Shown: positions 16,488-24,871 of the stretch, piece by piece
Layout: every line of letters begins with the position of its first letter
Numbering within the stretch: position 1 is the stretch's first letter
Source of the DNA: Streptosporangium amethystogenes
GTDB lineage: Bacteria; Actinomycetota; Actinomycetes; Streptosporangiales; Streptosporangiaceae
Direction: 5' to 3'
NCBI RefSeq assembly: GCF_000721075.1
Contig: NZ_JOEQ01000010.1
Location: 1-64,000 of the forward strand
DNA: 64,000 bases
Notes under the pieces: model-generated
Told to the model about the DNA's origin: nothing
Database searches by the model: none
Seen by the model: only the letters and a program-made list of their open reading frames with translations
Made by a program: the position numbers and the translations under genes

Positions 16488-18104
16488 TCAGTCCTTCAGC
16501 ATCCGGGTCAGGGTCGGTTGCGCCAGCCCGCCCGGTATGAACGTCTCGGCCTTCTTCGTCGCGAACAGCTGGGTCTCGCCCGCCACCGGCACCACGTCGA
16601 AGTTGTCGAAGAGCGCGGACTCGGCCTGGGCCCAGGTGTCACATCCGCCCTCGTCGGGGAGCATCCCGGCGGCCTTGCCGGTCAGCTCGGTGTACTTCGC
16701 GTTCTGGATGTTGGCGAAGTTCGAGCCGTCCGGCACCGTGGGCCCGGACAGGTAGCCGGTGAGCTGCGACGGCAGGCTGACGCCGATCGCCACGGTGGAG
16801 ACGTCCCAGTCGCCGGTCTTGAACAGCGCGTCGCTCCACGCGCCGCTCGCCGAGCCCTTGAGCTGCACCGCCGCGCCGATCTTCTTCCACGCGTCGGCCT
16901 GGTACTCCGCGCCCGCCTGGGGACCCGCGCCGTAGTCGGTGTTGTAGATCACCTTGATGGCCAGCGGTCTGCCGTCCTTCTGCCGGATCCCGTCCGCACC
17001 GGCTTTCCAGCCGGCCGCGTCCAGGGTGGCCTTCGCCGCCTCGGGGTCGTACGCCGGCCGGTGGCCGGTGACGCTGTCGGCCCGGCACGGCCGTGGCGAG
17101 AGGGTGGTCATGCCGGTGGTCTTGGCGCCGGTGCCCTGGGTGGAGATCTTCGCCAGTTCGTCCAGGTTGACCGCCTGGCTCAGCGCCTTACGGACGGCCG
17201 GGTCCGCGCCGGGCCGTCCCTTGCCCTGGTTGTAGAAGAACTCGCCGTTGCCACCGGGCTGGTCGGTCTTGGTGATCCCCGGCGCGTTCTCCACCCGGGC
17301 GCGGTCCGCGCCGCTGAAGGTGGCCGCGTTGATGCTCCCGGCCAGCAGCAGGTTCGCGGCGGTCGACTCGTTGGAGACCACCTTGAGGACGACCGTCTGC
17401 GGGATTCCCCTTTCGCCGGTGCCGCTGCCGCCGGGTCCCCAGGTGTAGCCCTTGCGCACCGTGAGCGTGTAGTGGTCGCCCGGTACCGATTCGGTCAGCT
17501 GGTACGGGCCGGAGCCGGAGGTGGTCGTGGCGAGGGTGGCCGGGTCGGTCAGCCCCTTGCCGCACACGATGAAGACGGCGACGGTGCTGTGCAGCAGGAA
17601 CGGGCTCGCCTCCGGGGTGCTCAGCGTCACGGTGCCGGCCGTCTCGTCGGCCCTGGCCCTCACCCCCGCCGGGATCAGGACGCCGAGCAGCGGCGACTTC
17701 GTCGCCGGGTCGGCCACGTGGTTGACGCTCCTGGCCACCTCGGCGGGACCGAGCGGCGAGCCGTCCGCGCAGGTGACGTTCTTGCGCAGGGTGAAGGTCA
17801 CCGACGAGGGCTCCACCTGCCAGCTCTCCGCGAGGCCGGGCACGAGCCCCCCGTCCCGGCCGATGTAGGTCAGCGTGTCGTAGGTGTGGGACAGCAGGAG
17901 GTTCGTGCTGCCCTGGACGGCGGTCGCCGGGTCGAGCGCGCCCGGGTCGGCGGCGATGGCCATCGTGAACGTCGCGTTGTCGGCGTATTCGGCGGACGCG
18001 GAGGTTCCGGTGCCGCCGGGCCGTACCGGCGACGCACCTCCGCCACAGGCGCTCAGGACCAGCGCGGAGGAGGAGAGAAGGGCGATGATCGCCGGTTTTT
18101 TCAA
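16488..18104 (-). CDS. Extracellular peptide-binding lipoprotein (SBP family 5), 538 aa
   Basis: This lipoprotein begins KKPAIIALLSSSALVLSACG with lipobox LSAC. The body is a family-5 solute-binding protein (ADPGALDPATAVQGSTNLLL, then YDTLTYIGRDGGLVPGLAES and the typical VRKALSQAVNLDELAK). A TTG at 18104 is preferred because GGGAG lies seven bases upstream; an in-frame GTG at 18110 is the alternative. It delivers peptides (or nickel or other ligands, which cannot be told here) to the DppB/CD/F complex encoded downstream in the same operon. The PucR regulator gene is just upstream. Confidence 0.85.
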   Translation of the reverse strand: MKKPAIIALLSSSALVLSACGGGASPVRPGGTGTSASAEYADNATFTMAIAADPGALDPATAVQGSTNLLLSHTYDTLTYIGRDGGLVPGLAESWQVEPSSVTFTLRKNVTCADGSPLGPAEVARSVNHVADPATKSPLLGVLIPAGVRARADETAGTVTLSTPEASPFLLHSTVAVFIVCGKGLTDPATLATTTSGSGPYQLTESVPGDHYTLTVRKGYTWGPGGSGTGERGIPQTVVLKVVSNESTAANLLLAGSINAATFSGADRARVENAPGITKTDQPGGNGEFFYNQGKGRPGADPAVRKALSQAVNLDELAKISTQGTGAKTTGMTTLSPRPCRADSVTGHRPAYDPEAAKATLDAAGWKAGADGIRQKDGRPLAIKVIYNTDYGAGPQAGAEYQADAWKKIGAAVQLKGSASGAWSDALFKTGDWDVSTVAIGVSLPSQLTGYLSGPTVPDGSNFANIQNAKYTELTGKAAGMLPDEGGCDTWAQAESALFDNFDVVPVAGETQLFATKKAETFIPGGLAQPTLTRMLKD

Positions 18105-18240
18105 TGTCACTCCCGTGCACGATCTGGGATCGGTACGACGCGACCAGCATGATCGCTGGATGTGCCGTTGTCTTCGGCAGGACGTACAAGATCGGCCACG
18201 GTGATTGTGGGCTTCACCAAGGGGTTCACCGCCCCGGCGG

Positions 18241-19761
18241 CTATCCGAAGTCGGCCAGCCGCATCTGCAGGTGCAGCAGCAGGCGCTCGTCGGGCTGGTC
18301 CAGCCGCAGCCCGAACAGCGCGCTCGCGCGGCCCATCCGGTAGCGGAACGTGTTGGCGTGGACGTGCAGCCGGGCCGCGGCGGCGGCCACGTCGCCGCCC
18401 GCGTCGAACCAGGCCCGGAGCGTGGCCAGGTAGGCGGTGTCGTGTTCACCGTCGTACTCGGTGATCCTCAGCGCGGTCCCGGACTGGAGAGCCTCGATGT
18501 CGCAGGTGGCGTCGGCCACCTCGGAGAGCAGCAGGGTGTCCCGTTCGTCGTCGACGTGCACGATGTCACCCGGGATCGCCTCTCCCCCGATCCGGGCACG
18601 CAGGGCCAGCAGCCGGTCCAGCTGCCGGCGGGTCCGGGAGAGGTCCTCAAGCCGGTCGACGGGGTCGCTGACGGCGATCGTCCCTTTCCCGGTCTGGTCG
18701 CCGGCCGGTGCCCGCCGGGAGAGGACCGCACGTAGCTGGGCGTCCAGCCGTACCCTGCCGGTGTCGGGCAGCAGCGCGTACACCCGGCCGTCGATGACCG
18801 CGGCGAGGCCGTATCCCTGGAAGCGTTGCGACTGGAGGCTCAGTACGTCCGACAGCCGCGCGTCGAGCAGTTCGTGGTCGCCGTCCTGCTCGCCACGGCT
18901 GAACGCGACGAGCACGGTGGGTCCGGGCAGCGCGTATCCGAGGGCCCTGCCGGCCGACTCCGGCCGGTCGAGGAGCTGCCGCACCAGGTGCCCCCGGGTC
19001 CGTCTGCCGGAGGAGGCGAAGTGGTCCTGGTGGGCCAGGCAGGTGGCGACCACTTCGGCCGAGCGCCGCAGGATCTCGTCGGCGCCCGGGTTGAGCGTCT
19101 CCCTGCTGCCGACGACCCAGATCGACCCCAGTGGCTCGTCACCCGCCCGGACGGCGACCGCGAGCCGCGCCGTGCTCTCCCTGCCGTCGGTGAACTCGGC
19201 CACGCCGGTACTCCGCCACAGCCGGGCGTACCAGGCCTCTCGCTCGACATGCTCGGGGACGGCCCGGTCGAGGATGCCCTGCCGGCGTACGTCGTCGACG
19301 GGCTGCCCGGGAATCGCGCTGAACGCGACGACTCGGCGGCTGGCGTCCTCGATCGCGACCGCTCCCCCCAGCGCCGCCGCCAGCGCGTCGGCGAGCTGGA
19401 ACGCGTCGTGCGCGGCGAGCTGCCCGAAGGAGTCGCGCAGCACCAGCTTGACCCGGTCGTAGATGTCGCTCCAGCGCGCGTCGTCCGGCGCGACGAACAC
19501 GGCCGTTTCCTGCCGCGCGCCCACCATCGCCTTGGCGGCCTGCGACTCGCGGACCGCGATCGCGACACAGGACGGTATCCCGGCCTCGGGGGTGGTGCAC
19601 AGCGCGAACTGGTCCGGGTCCGGCTCCGGGTCTCCCGGCCCGTGGATGATGACGCCGCGGACGATGGCGCCCGGTTCTGAGATCCGTACGGGGTGCAGGG
19701 CCGCGCCGCCCAGGGCGACACCGAACTCCTCGACCGGCGCGCCGCGGAACGTCTCAATCAC
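18241..19761 (-). CDS. PucR-family transcriptional regulator, 506 aa
   Basis: The C-terminal PucR HTH_30 domain is clear (TLRAWFDAGGDVAAAAARLH, then VHANTFRYRMGRAS, LLLHLQMRLADFG). The central GGDEF-like/CdaR segment (LVAFSRGEQDGDHELL, AVIDGRVYALLP) precedes it, and an N-terminal sensor region (about 1-250) shows GAVAIEDASRRVVAFSA. It is encoded on the same strand as and 136 bp upstream of the peptide-binding protein, so it probably activates that transporter operon. The upstream gap 19762-19930 is AT-rich and may hold its promoter. Confidence 0.85.
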   Translation of the reverse strand: MIETFRGAPVEEFGVALGGAALHPVRISEPGAIVRGVIIHGPGDPEPDPDQFALCTTPEAGIPSCVAIAVRESQAAKAMVGARQETAVFVAPDDARWSDIYDRVKLVLRDSFGQLAAHDAFQLADALAAALGGAVAIEDASRRVVAFSAIPGQPVDDVRRQGILDRAVPEHVEREAWYARLWRSTGVAEFTDGRESTARLAVAVRAGDEPLGSIWVVGSRETLNPGADEILRRSAEVVATCLAHQDHFASSGRRTRGHLVRQLLDRPESAGRALGYALPGPTVLVAFSRGEQDGDHELLDARLSDVLSLQSQRFQGYGLAAVIDGRVYALLPDTGRVRLDAQLRAVLSRRAPAGDQTGKGTIAVSDPVDRLEDLSRTRRQLDRLLALRARIGGEAIPGDIVHVDDERDTLLLSEVADATCDIEALQSGTALRITEYDGEHDTAYLATLRAWFDAGGDVAAAAARLHVHANTFRYRMGRASALFGLRLDQPDERLLLHLQMRLADFG

Positions 19762-19933
19762 CGGTCCAATAATACGGATATCCCGGATAAACTACATCAA
19801 TATTCGCATTTTCCTCCTTTTGCTGTATTTCGTGAGCATTTAGCTTTGCTATGTGTGTATAAACCAATAAATATCACCGCTTCGTCGGGGTTCTGTGCGG
19901 TCACCGCTGCGGCGCCGGTGACTGCGACGCGCT

Positions 19934-19974
19934 GCGCGGTACGACTCCGCCAGGGTGGCGGAGTCGTACCGCGC
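19934..19974. terminator. Very strong hairpin, 19-bp perfect stem
   Basis: The 19-nt arm at 19934-19952 (starting GCGCGGTACGACTCC) is the exact reverse complement of 19956-19974, with a 3-nt GGG loop. It lies downstream of the trypsin-like protease gene (minus strand). The rest of 19762-20046 is AT-rich without a gene. Confidence 0.75.
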
Positions 19975-20046
19975 ATCGGCATGGAGGGAGCGACCGGCCC
20001 GGCGGCGCAGGGCGCCGTCGTCACCGGGGCCGGCCGAGCGGGTCCG

Positions 20047-21198
20047 CTACGGGGTGGCGGCGGCCGCCGCCGCGTAGGCCTCCTGCTGCTGCGACTCGAA
20101 GTAGGTCCCGACCAGCTGCGGGCCCTCCAGCCAGGCGGCGATCACGTTCGCGGCGTTGGGGTCGCCCTCGTTGCGGCTGGACACCGCGGTCTGGATCCCC
20201 ACACCGGTGACGGGGTCGTACTCCTCGAACCACGGCCCGCCGCTGGCGCCGGCGCCCAGCGCGCTGGGGATCCTGGGGTCGAGGTAGGGGAAGGCTCCCT
20301 GCACGGCGGTGCCAGTGGTCTGCAGCATCACCTTGCCGTCGTTCTCCCGCTGGTCCGCCACGAGGATGCCGTGGTTGATCGGACCCGCCGACGGGTTGGA
20401 GTTGATCGGAGACCCGAGGTTGTTCCGGCTGGAGTGGTACCAGAAGCGGGTGTTGTCCTGGGAGTAGCCGATGACCGTCCGCTGCCCGGCCCGGGGCCGG
20501 GAGAAGGCGACCTGCTGACCGCCCGTGACGTCCTGGATGGGACGGACGTCGGCCGGGTTCTTGACGGTCAGCGCGGCCATGTCCTGCCCCAAGGCGAAGT
20601 AGGGCGCATAGCCCCAGGTCGAGGTGAGGAAGACGTTGGTGACGACCCAGACCCCGTAGGGCGCGATCGCGGCGTCGGGGTGTCCGTTCGGGTTCAGCGC
20701 CGCCTTCGCGTCGAGGGTGGCGCCGTCGAAGCCGGGGATGAAGACCGAGTTGAGGATGACCTCCCTCAGCGGGGGAACCTCGGTCTTGACACAGTGCCCG
20801 GCGGTCAGCACGACACTCTTGTTCGCGCTGTTCACCACGTTGCCGGAACAGGTGGATTTGAGCAGCCCGTCCGGGATGTTCGCCGTATCCGTGGTCGACT
20901 TCAGCGTGAACATCTTGCCCACCGTCCGACCTGCCAGACCGGTCTTCGGGGTGGGGCTGCTGAGCGCGTCGTCATGGCCGGAGGAGACCGCGGTCGGGCT
21001 GTGACCGGACCCGTTCGCGACCTTGAGGTTTTCCAGCGTCCAGAAGTCGGCCACCTGCTGCGGGGTGGCGAGTTGACCGTTCACCTTCCATTCCAGAGGC
21101 AGTTGGGCGGGGCCGGCGGCGTGCGCCGGGGTGACCGATCCGGCGGCCAGAAGGGCCAGGGAAATGGCCAGAACAGTCAGGCGTCGTGCTGTTCTCAC
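20047..21198 (-). CDS. Secreted trypsin-like serine protease, 383 aa
   Basis: The N-terminal Sec signal peptide is RRLTVLAISLALLAAG ending at AHA-A (about residue 28). The catalytic triad is visible: His in VVLTAGHCV, Asp in GQDMAALTV, and Ser in GAGASGGPWF. A propeptide-like region with WKVNGQLATPQQVADFWTLE precedes the protease domain. It should be exported and act on extracellular protein. It stands alone with its own hairpin terminator downstream. Members of this actinomycete family are of unknown substrate. Confidence 0.85.
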   Translation of the reverse strand: MRTARRLTVLAISLALLAAGSVTPAHAAGPAQLPLEWKVNGQLATPQQVADFWTLENLKVANGSGHSPTAVSSGHDDALSSPTPKTGLAGRTVGKMFTLKSTTDTANIPDGLLKSTCSGNVVNSANKSVVLTAGHCVKTEVPPLREVILNSVFIPGFDGATLDAKAALNPNGHPDAAIAPYGVWVVTNVFLTSTWGYAPYFALGQDMAALTVKNPADVRPIQDVTGGQQVAFSRPRAGQRTVIGYSQDNTRFWYHSSRNNLGSPINSNPSAGPINHGILVADQRENDGKVMLQTTGTAVQGAFPYLDPRIPSALGAGASGGPWFEEYDPVTGVGIQTAVSSRNEGDPNAANVIAAWLEGPQLVGTYFESQQQEAYAAAAAATP

Positions 21199-21585
21199 AT
21201 GGGCTCCCGAAGAGCGCGAAGGGGATTTGAAAGCAGGCTAGAAGGCCGCGCGCCCCGTTGGCTTTGGCGGAACGGACGAGAACCCGGACCGGTGTTTTAG
21301 GTGTCGCCTGAAGCATTGGTGCGAATGTCGAACCGGCGACCTACGAGAATCTCAAAATGACAGATCGAGGGTTGTCTGAGCGGCTAATCAACGCACAAAC
21401 GACATTAAGTGGCTAGCCGTAAGTAGGCGCTCGGCGCATCTGGTTGCCGGACGTATGCGTGCCGTACCGGCCCGCCACGGCGTGCCGGCGAGCAGGTCTA
21501 CCCGGAACCGACCATCCCGCAGGCCGAGACCGTCTCCTGACCGTCTGACAGGCGTGCCGCGTTGTGGAGCGGAAGCAGTGGTTCA
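21199..21585. other. Intergenic region without a gene; weak tRNA 3'-end-like string
   Basis: No supported gene lies here. On the minus strand around 21317-21350 the string GTAGGTCGCCGGTTCGACAT is followed by TCGCACCA, resembling a T-arm and CCA end, but no 5' half, anticodon stem or matching acceptor strand is found. It may be chance or an old attachment-site fragment. The protease promoter should lie near 21200-21300. Confidence 0.3.
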
Positions 21586-21641
21586 CAGCACCCCACCTGG
21601 GCCCGCCCGCCCCCGCGCGGGCGGGCCCAGGTGGGGTGCTG
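21586..21641. terminator. 25-bp perfect hairpin
   Basis: The arm 21586-21610 (starting CAGCACCCCACCTGG) is the exact reverse complement of 21617-21641, with a 6-nt loop. It lies about 90 bp past the ABC permease stop (minus strand). It is among the strongest stems in the window and should act as a transcription terminator. Confidence 0.75.
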
Positions 21642-21732
21642 CGAGAGTTTCGGACAGGCAGTTCGCTGGGATTAGAGCCATCTGAAATCCGTGAGGGGCC
21701 GCGGTCAGGAGTTACCCCGGCAACCGGCCGGG

Positions 21733-22524
21733 TCATTGTTGGCGGCTGTAGGCGTGGATGGCCAGGGGGCAGAACACCACGAAGAGGGCCGCGCACCAGA
21801 TGAGCGTGGTGGTGACGGTGCCGCCGACCGGGGTGCCGTTGAGCAGGGCGCGGCAGGCGTTCATGACGTGGGTGACGGGGTTGATCTCGGCCCAGGTTCG
21901 CAGCCAGCCGGGCAGGGTCTCGACCGGAGCGGCAAGGCTGGTGCCGAGCTGCAGGGGCAGGAAGCTGATGAAGCTGATCGCCAGGACGGAGTCGGCGCTC
22001 TTGACCAGGACGCCGACGAACACGGTGACCCAGCTGAGGCAGAAGCCGAAACCGATGGCCAGGCCGGCGGCGGCAAGGGCGGCCGCGAGGCCACCGTGGA
22101 CGCGGAAGCCGAAGAGTGCGCCGATGGCGAAGAGGATGGCGACGGCGAGCAGGTAACGGACGAGGTCGGCCAGCACGGAGCCGAGCAGGGGCGCGAGGCG
22201 GCTGATGGGCAGGCTGCGGAACCGGTCGGTGACGCCGTTCTTGAGGTCGAGGTTGATGTTGGTGCCGGTCGAGACCATCCCGGCGAGGCCGGCGCCCATG
22301 ACGAGGATGCCGGGAAAGAGGTACCGGAGGTAGTCGGCGGTGGAGCCGGCCACCGATCCGCCGAAGAGGTAGAGGAAGAGCACCATGAACAGGGCGGGTG
22401 TGACGACCCCGTTGATGATCGGGCCGGGGTTGCGGGTGGTCTTGGCGAGACTGCGGCGGGCGAGCACGAGGCTGTGCCGGAGCCAGGCGAGCGGACGGGT
22501 ACGCGGCTGTTCGATGGCGGTCAT
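21733..22524 (-). CDS. ABC-2 type permease (DrrB-like), 263 aa
   Basis: This is a six-helix ABC-2 membrane protein. It shows SLAKTTRNPGPIINGVVTPA at the N-terminus, the interior loop NGVTDRFRSLPISRL, and the C-terminal INPVTHVMNACRALLNG. The family exports drugs or lipids with a DrrA-type ATPase. ATG 22524 overlaps the stop of a 28-codon mini-ORF that duplicates the ATPase tail. It pairs with the ATPase at 22610-23593. Confidence 0.9.
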   Translation of the reverse strand: MTAIEQPRTRPLAWLRHSLVLARRSLAKTTRNPGPIINGVVTPALFMVLFLYLFGGSVAGSTADYLRYLFPGILVMGAGLAGMVSTGTNINLDLKNGVTDRFRSLPISRLAPLLGSVLADLVRYLLAVAILFAIGALFGFRVHGGLAAALAAAGLAIGFGFCLSWVTVFVGVLVKSADSVLAISFISFLPLQLGTSLAAPVETLPGWLRTWAEINPVTHVMNACRALLNGTPVGGTVTTTLIWCAALFVVFCPLAIHAYSRQQ

Positions 22525-22610
22525 CAGGCGGCCTTCGTTGGTTCGGTAATGGTAGGTGCCCCGGTCAGGGCTAGGAAGACCTCGTCGAGGCTGAACACGG
22601 TGCCGGTCAT
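22524..22610 (-). pseudogene. 28-codon duplicate of the ATPase C-terminus, coupled on both sides
   Basis: The frame reads MTGTVFSLDEVFLALTGAPT, ITEPTKAA and stop. It closely repeats the true end of the ATPase (SLDEVFLTLTGAPT to DKPTKAA). It starts at a TGATG overlap with the ATPase stop (22610) and ends at a TGATG overlap with the permease start (22524). It is therefore a partial tandem duplication inserted between two translationally coupled genes and preserving the coupling. The copies differ at many silent and some replacement positions, so the event is old or came by recombination with a paralogue. Confidence 0.8.
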
Positions 22611-23593
22611 CAGGCGGCCTTTGTCGGCTTGTCAGTGTCGTTGGCGGCGCTGGTGGGTGCTCCGGTCAGGGTGAGGAAGACCTCGTCGAGGCTGGGCAGA
22701 CGCAGCGACAGTTCGGAGACGCCGATGCGGTGTTCGCGCAGCCGGGCGGTGATCTCGAAGAAGTCCTCGTCACCGGCGACCGGCACGACCAGTTCGTGAC
22801 GGGTGGAGCGTTCTGGGGTCCGCCCGGCGACCTTGGCCAGGATGCCGGCGGCCACGTCGGTGTCGGCGGGGTCGTTCAGCCGTACGGCGATGGTGTGCCC
22901 GCCGACCTCTCGTTTCAGGTCCGCGGGAGTGCCGGAGGCGATGACCCGTCCCTGGTCGATGACGGTGATGGCGTCGGCGAGGGCGTCGGCCTCTTCGAGG
23001 TACTGGGTGGTCAGCAGGACGGTGACGCCGTCGGCGCTCAGGCCGCGGATCATCTGCCACAGCTCGTCGCGCTTGCCGGGATCCAGTCCCACCGAGGGCT
23101 CGTCGAGGAAGACCACCTCGGGGTGTCCGACCATGCTCGCGGCCAGGTCGAGGCGGCGGCGCATGCCACCGGAGTAGCCGGCCACCGGCCTCTTCGCCGC
23201 GTCCTCCAAGCCGAAACGGGCCAGCAGTTCCGCGGCTCGCCGGAGAGCCTGCGCCCGGGGCAGGTCGAGGAGCCGGCCGATCATGACCAGGTTCGCCAGC
23301 CCGGTCAGCTCCTCGTCCACGCTGGTGTGCTGGCCCGACAGTGCGATCCGCCGACGTACCTGTCCCGGCCGGCGTGCCACGTCGAACCCGGCCACGGACG
23401 CGCGTCCGCTGTCGGGACGCAGCAGGGTCGCGAGGACGCGGATCACGGTGGTCTTGCCTGCACCGTTGGGTCCCAGCAGGCCAAGCACCTGCCCGCGCGG
23501 AACGGCCAGGCTGACACCGTCGAGCGCGGTGACCTTGCCGAATCTCTTGGCCAGTCCCTCGGTCTCGAACCCATGATCGCTCACCGTCACCAT
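22610..23593 (-). CDS. Daunorubicin-resistance-type ABC ATPase (DrrA-like), 327 aa
   Basis: Walker A is LLGPNGAGKTT (about residues 35-45), the signature GYSGGMRRRLDLA, Walker B VVFLDEPSVGLDP, and the C-terminal DUF4162 domain ends in SLDEVFLTLTGAP. This ATPase class energises DrrB-like exporters of hydrophobic drugs. It is first in a minus-strand operon and is divergent from the TetR gene at 23678 across an 84-bp gap with a clear palindrome, so it is very probably TetR-repressed and ligand-induced. Confidence 0.9.
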   Translation of the reverse strand: MVTVSDHGFETEGLAKRFGKVTALDGVSLAVPRGQVLGLLGPNGAGKTTVIRVLATLLRPDSGRASVAGFDVARRPGQVRRRIALSGQHTSVDEELTGLANLVMIGRLLDLPRAQALRRAAELLARFGLEDAAKRPVAGYSGGMRRRLDLAASMVGHPEVVFLDEPSVGLDPGKRDELWQMIRGLSADGVTVLLTTQYLEEADALADAITVIDQGRVIASGTPADLKREVGGHTIAVRLNDPADTDVAAGILAKVAGRTPERSTRHELVVPVAGDEDFFEITARLREHRIGVSELSLRLPSLDEVFLTLTGAPTSAANDTDKPTKAA

Positions 23594-23609
23594 CCTTCGT
23601 CTCGGTCAA

Positions 23610-23639
23610 CTCAAATGTTCCTAACATCTGAATTTTGAG
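23610..23639. promoter_or_regulatory. Candidate TetR operator
   Basis: A nested inverted repeat lies here: ATGTT-CCT-AACAT (23615-23627) inside CTCAA (23610-23614) and TTGAG (23635-23639). It is the only marked symmetry in the 84-bp gap between the exporter operon and the divergent tetR, the expected position for the repressor site. Confidence 0.6.
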
Positions 23640-23677
23640 AGTATCCTAATGCCGACGATCCAAGGAAAGGAACCGCG

Positions 23678-24790
23678 ATGGTTCGACTGACTCGGGTGCA
23701 GCAGCAGGAGCGCACCCGGACCTCCGTGCTGGCGGCGGCGCGGGAGGAGTTCACCGAGCACGGCTACGCCCTGGCCAAGGTCGATCGGATCGCCGAGCGG
23801 GCCGAGCTGACCCGCGGAGCGGTGTACTCGAACTTCCCGAGCAAGCGCGCACTGTATCTGGCGGTGCTGATCGACATGGTGGAGAGCGCCGCCGTGGGTG
23901 CGCCGACATCGCCGACATCGCCGACATCGCCGACGTCGCCGGCCGATGCGCTGGGCGCGTTCGCCCGGACCTGGCTTGAACGGCTGCCCCTGGTCGGCGA
24001 CACGGCCTCGGGAGGGCGGCTGCACCTGCGCTCGCTGGTCGGCGTCCTCGATGACGAGCACGGGCGCACGGTATTGGCGCAGGTCGTCCGGCTGGAGGCG
24101 CTGTTGCTGGCCATCGCACTGGAATCGTGCGAACCACCGGTGCGACGTGTACGGCTGGCCGAGCTGGTGCTGACGCTGCTGGACGGTTCGGGTCACCTGG
24201 CTGAGAGCGCACCGGGATTCGGTGACCCTTTCGACCTGGCGCGTGCGTGTGAGCATCTGGCCGGGATCGATCTCGCCGACACCTGGACGCCGTCGTATCT
24301 GCCCTATGTCGCTCCGGCGCGACCGTGTGGGGACGCGTGGGATCCGCCCACGGAACTCGCGGATCAGATCAGCGGGGATCGGGTCGACGTCGGCGCCGAC
24401 GGTCTGATCGCGGTGCTGGGGGCCGGTCGTCTCGCCGCCGCCGAGGAAGCCGTCCGTTCCGCCCGGCCCGGCGATCAGGTGACGGTGGTCGTCGTCACGA
24501 ACGATCCCGCCGAGACGGGCCGCCTGGTACGGCTCAGGATCACCGACCTCCTCGGCTGCCTGCGGCGGGTGTTCGCTCCCGGGGTCTGGCAGCGCGTTCG
24601 GCTGGTCCTCGATGACGGATCCCTGACGGCGTCGGCGATCGGCCTGACGGACCTCGACGACGAGACGGAGTCCGCCGTACGCGTCCGGGGCGGCGCGATC
24701 GTCGCCCGAGCCCACGGGCGAGGCGCCGCGTACGCGGCATCGACCGCCGGCGCCTCGAACGGCACGCAGACGCGGGATGCCAGGACTTGA
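23678..24790 (+). CDS. TetR-family repressor with long C-terminal extension, 370 aa
   Basis: Residues about 8-58 are the TetR helix-turn-helix (ERTRTSVLAAAREEFTEHGY, then VDRIAERAELTRGAVYSNF). The ATG at 23678 follows AAAGGAA. It is about 170 residues longer than a standard TetR protein. The extension (about 225-365) has GADGLIAVLGAGRLAAAEEA and a PGDQVTVVVVTNDPAETGRL strand, suggesting an added domain. A (Thr-Ser-Pro)4 stretch near residues 76-88 is encoded by a 9-bp tandem repeat. It is divergent from the DrrAB-like operon, which it should regulate. Confidence 0.8.
   Translation: MVRLTRVQQQERTRTSVLAAAREEFTEHGYALAKVDRIAERAELTRGAVYSNFPSKRALYLAVLIDMVESAAVGAPTSPTSPTSPTSPADALGAFARTWLERLPLVGDTASGGRLHLRSLVGVLDDEHGRTVLAQVVRLEALLLAIALESCEPPVRRVRLAELVLTLLDGSGHLAESAPGFGDPFDLARACEHLAGIDLADTWTPSYLPYVAPARPCGDAWDPPTELADQISGDRVDVGADGLIAVLGAGRLAAAEEAVRSARPGDQVTVVVVTNDPAETGRLVRLRITDLLGCLRRVFAPGVWQRVRLVLDDGSLTASAIGLTDLDDETESAVRVRGGAIVARAHGRGAAYAASTAGASNGTQTRDART
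23902..23937 (+). repeat. 9-bp tandem repeat, four units, in the TetR gene
   Basis: GCCGACATC is repeated three times exactly, followed by one unit with a single change (GCCGACGTC). It encodes Thr-Ser-Pro repeats in the loop after the DNA-binding domain. Unit length is a multiple of three, so gain or loss would keep the frame. Confidence 0.85.
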
Positions 24791-24871
24791 CCTGCCCCCT
24801 TTCCCGCAGGAAGACGGCCCGTGAGGGTTCCTGCTTCACCGCCAGTCGCCCACCAGGAGGAATTCCCCCTT

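Noticed and set aside
15816..18152. 778-aa plus-strand frame over the transporter operon
   Set aside because: It is antisense to clear DppB and binding-protein genes, with low-complexity Arg/Gly/Glu/His content.
21317..21350. tRNA-like 3' end on the minus strand
   Set aside because: No 5' half, anticodon arm or pairing acceptor stem is found; kept only as a note on the intergenic region.
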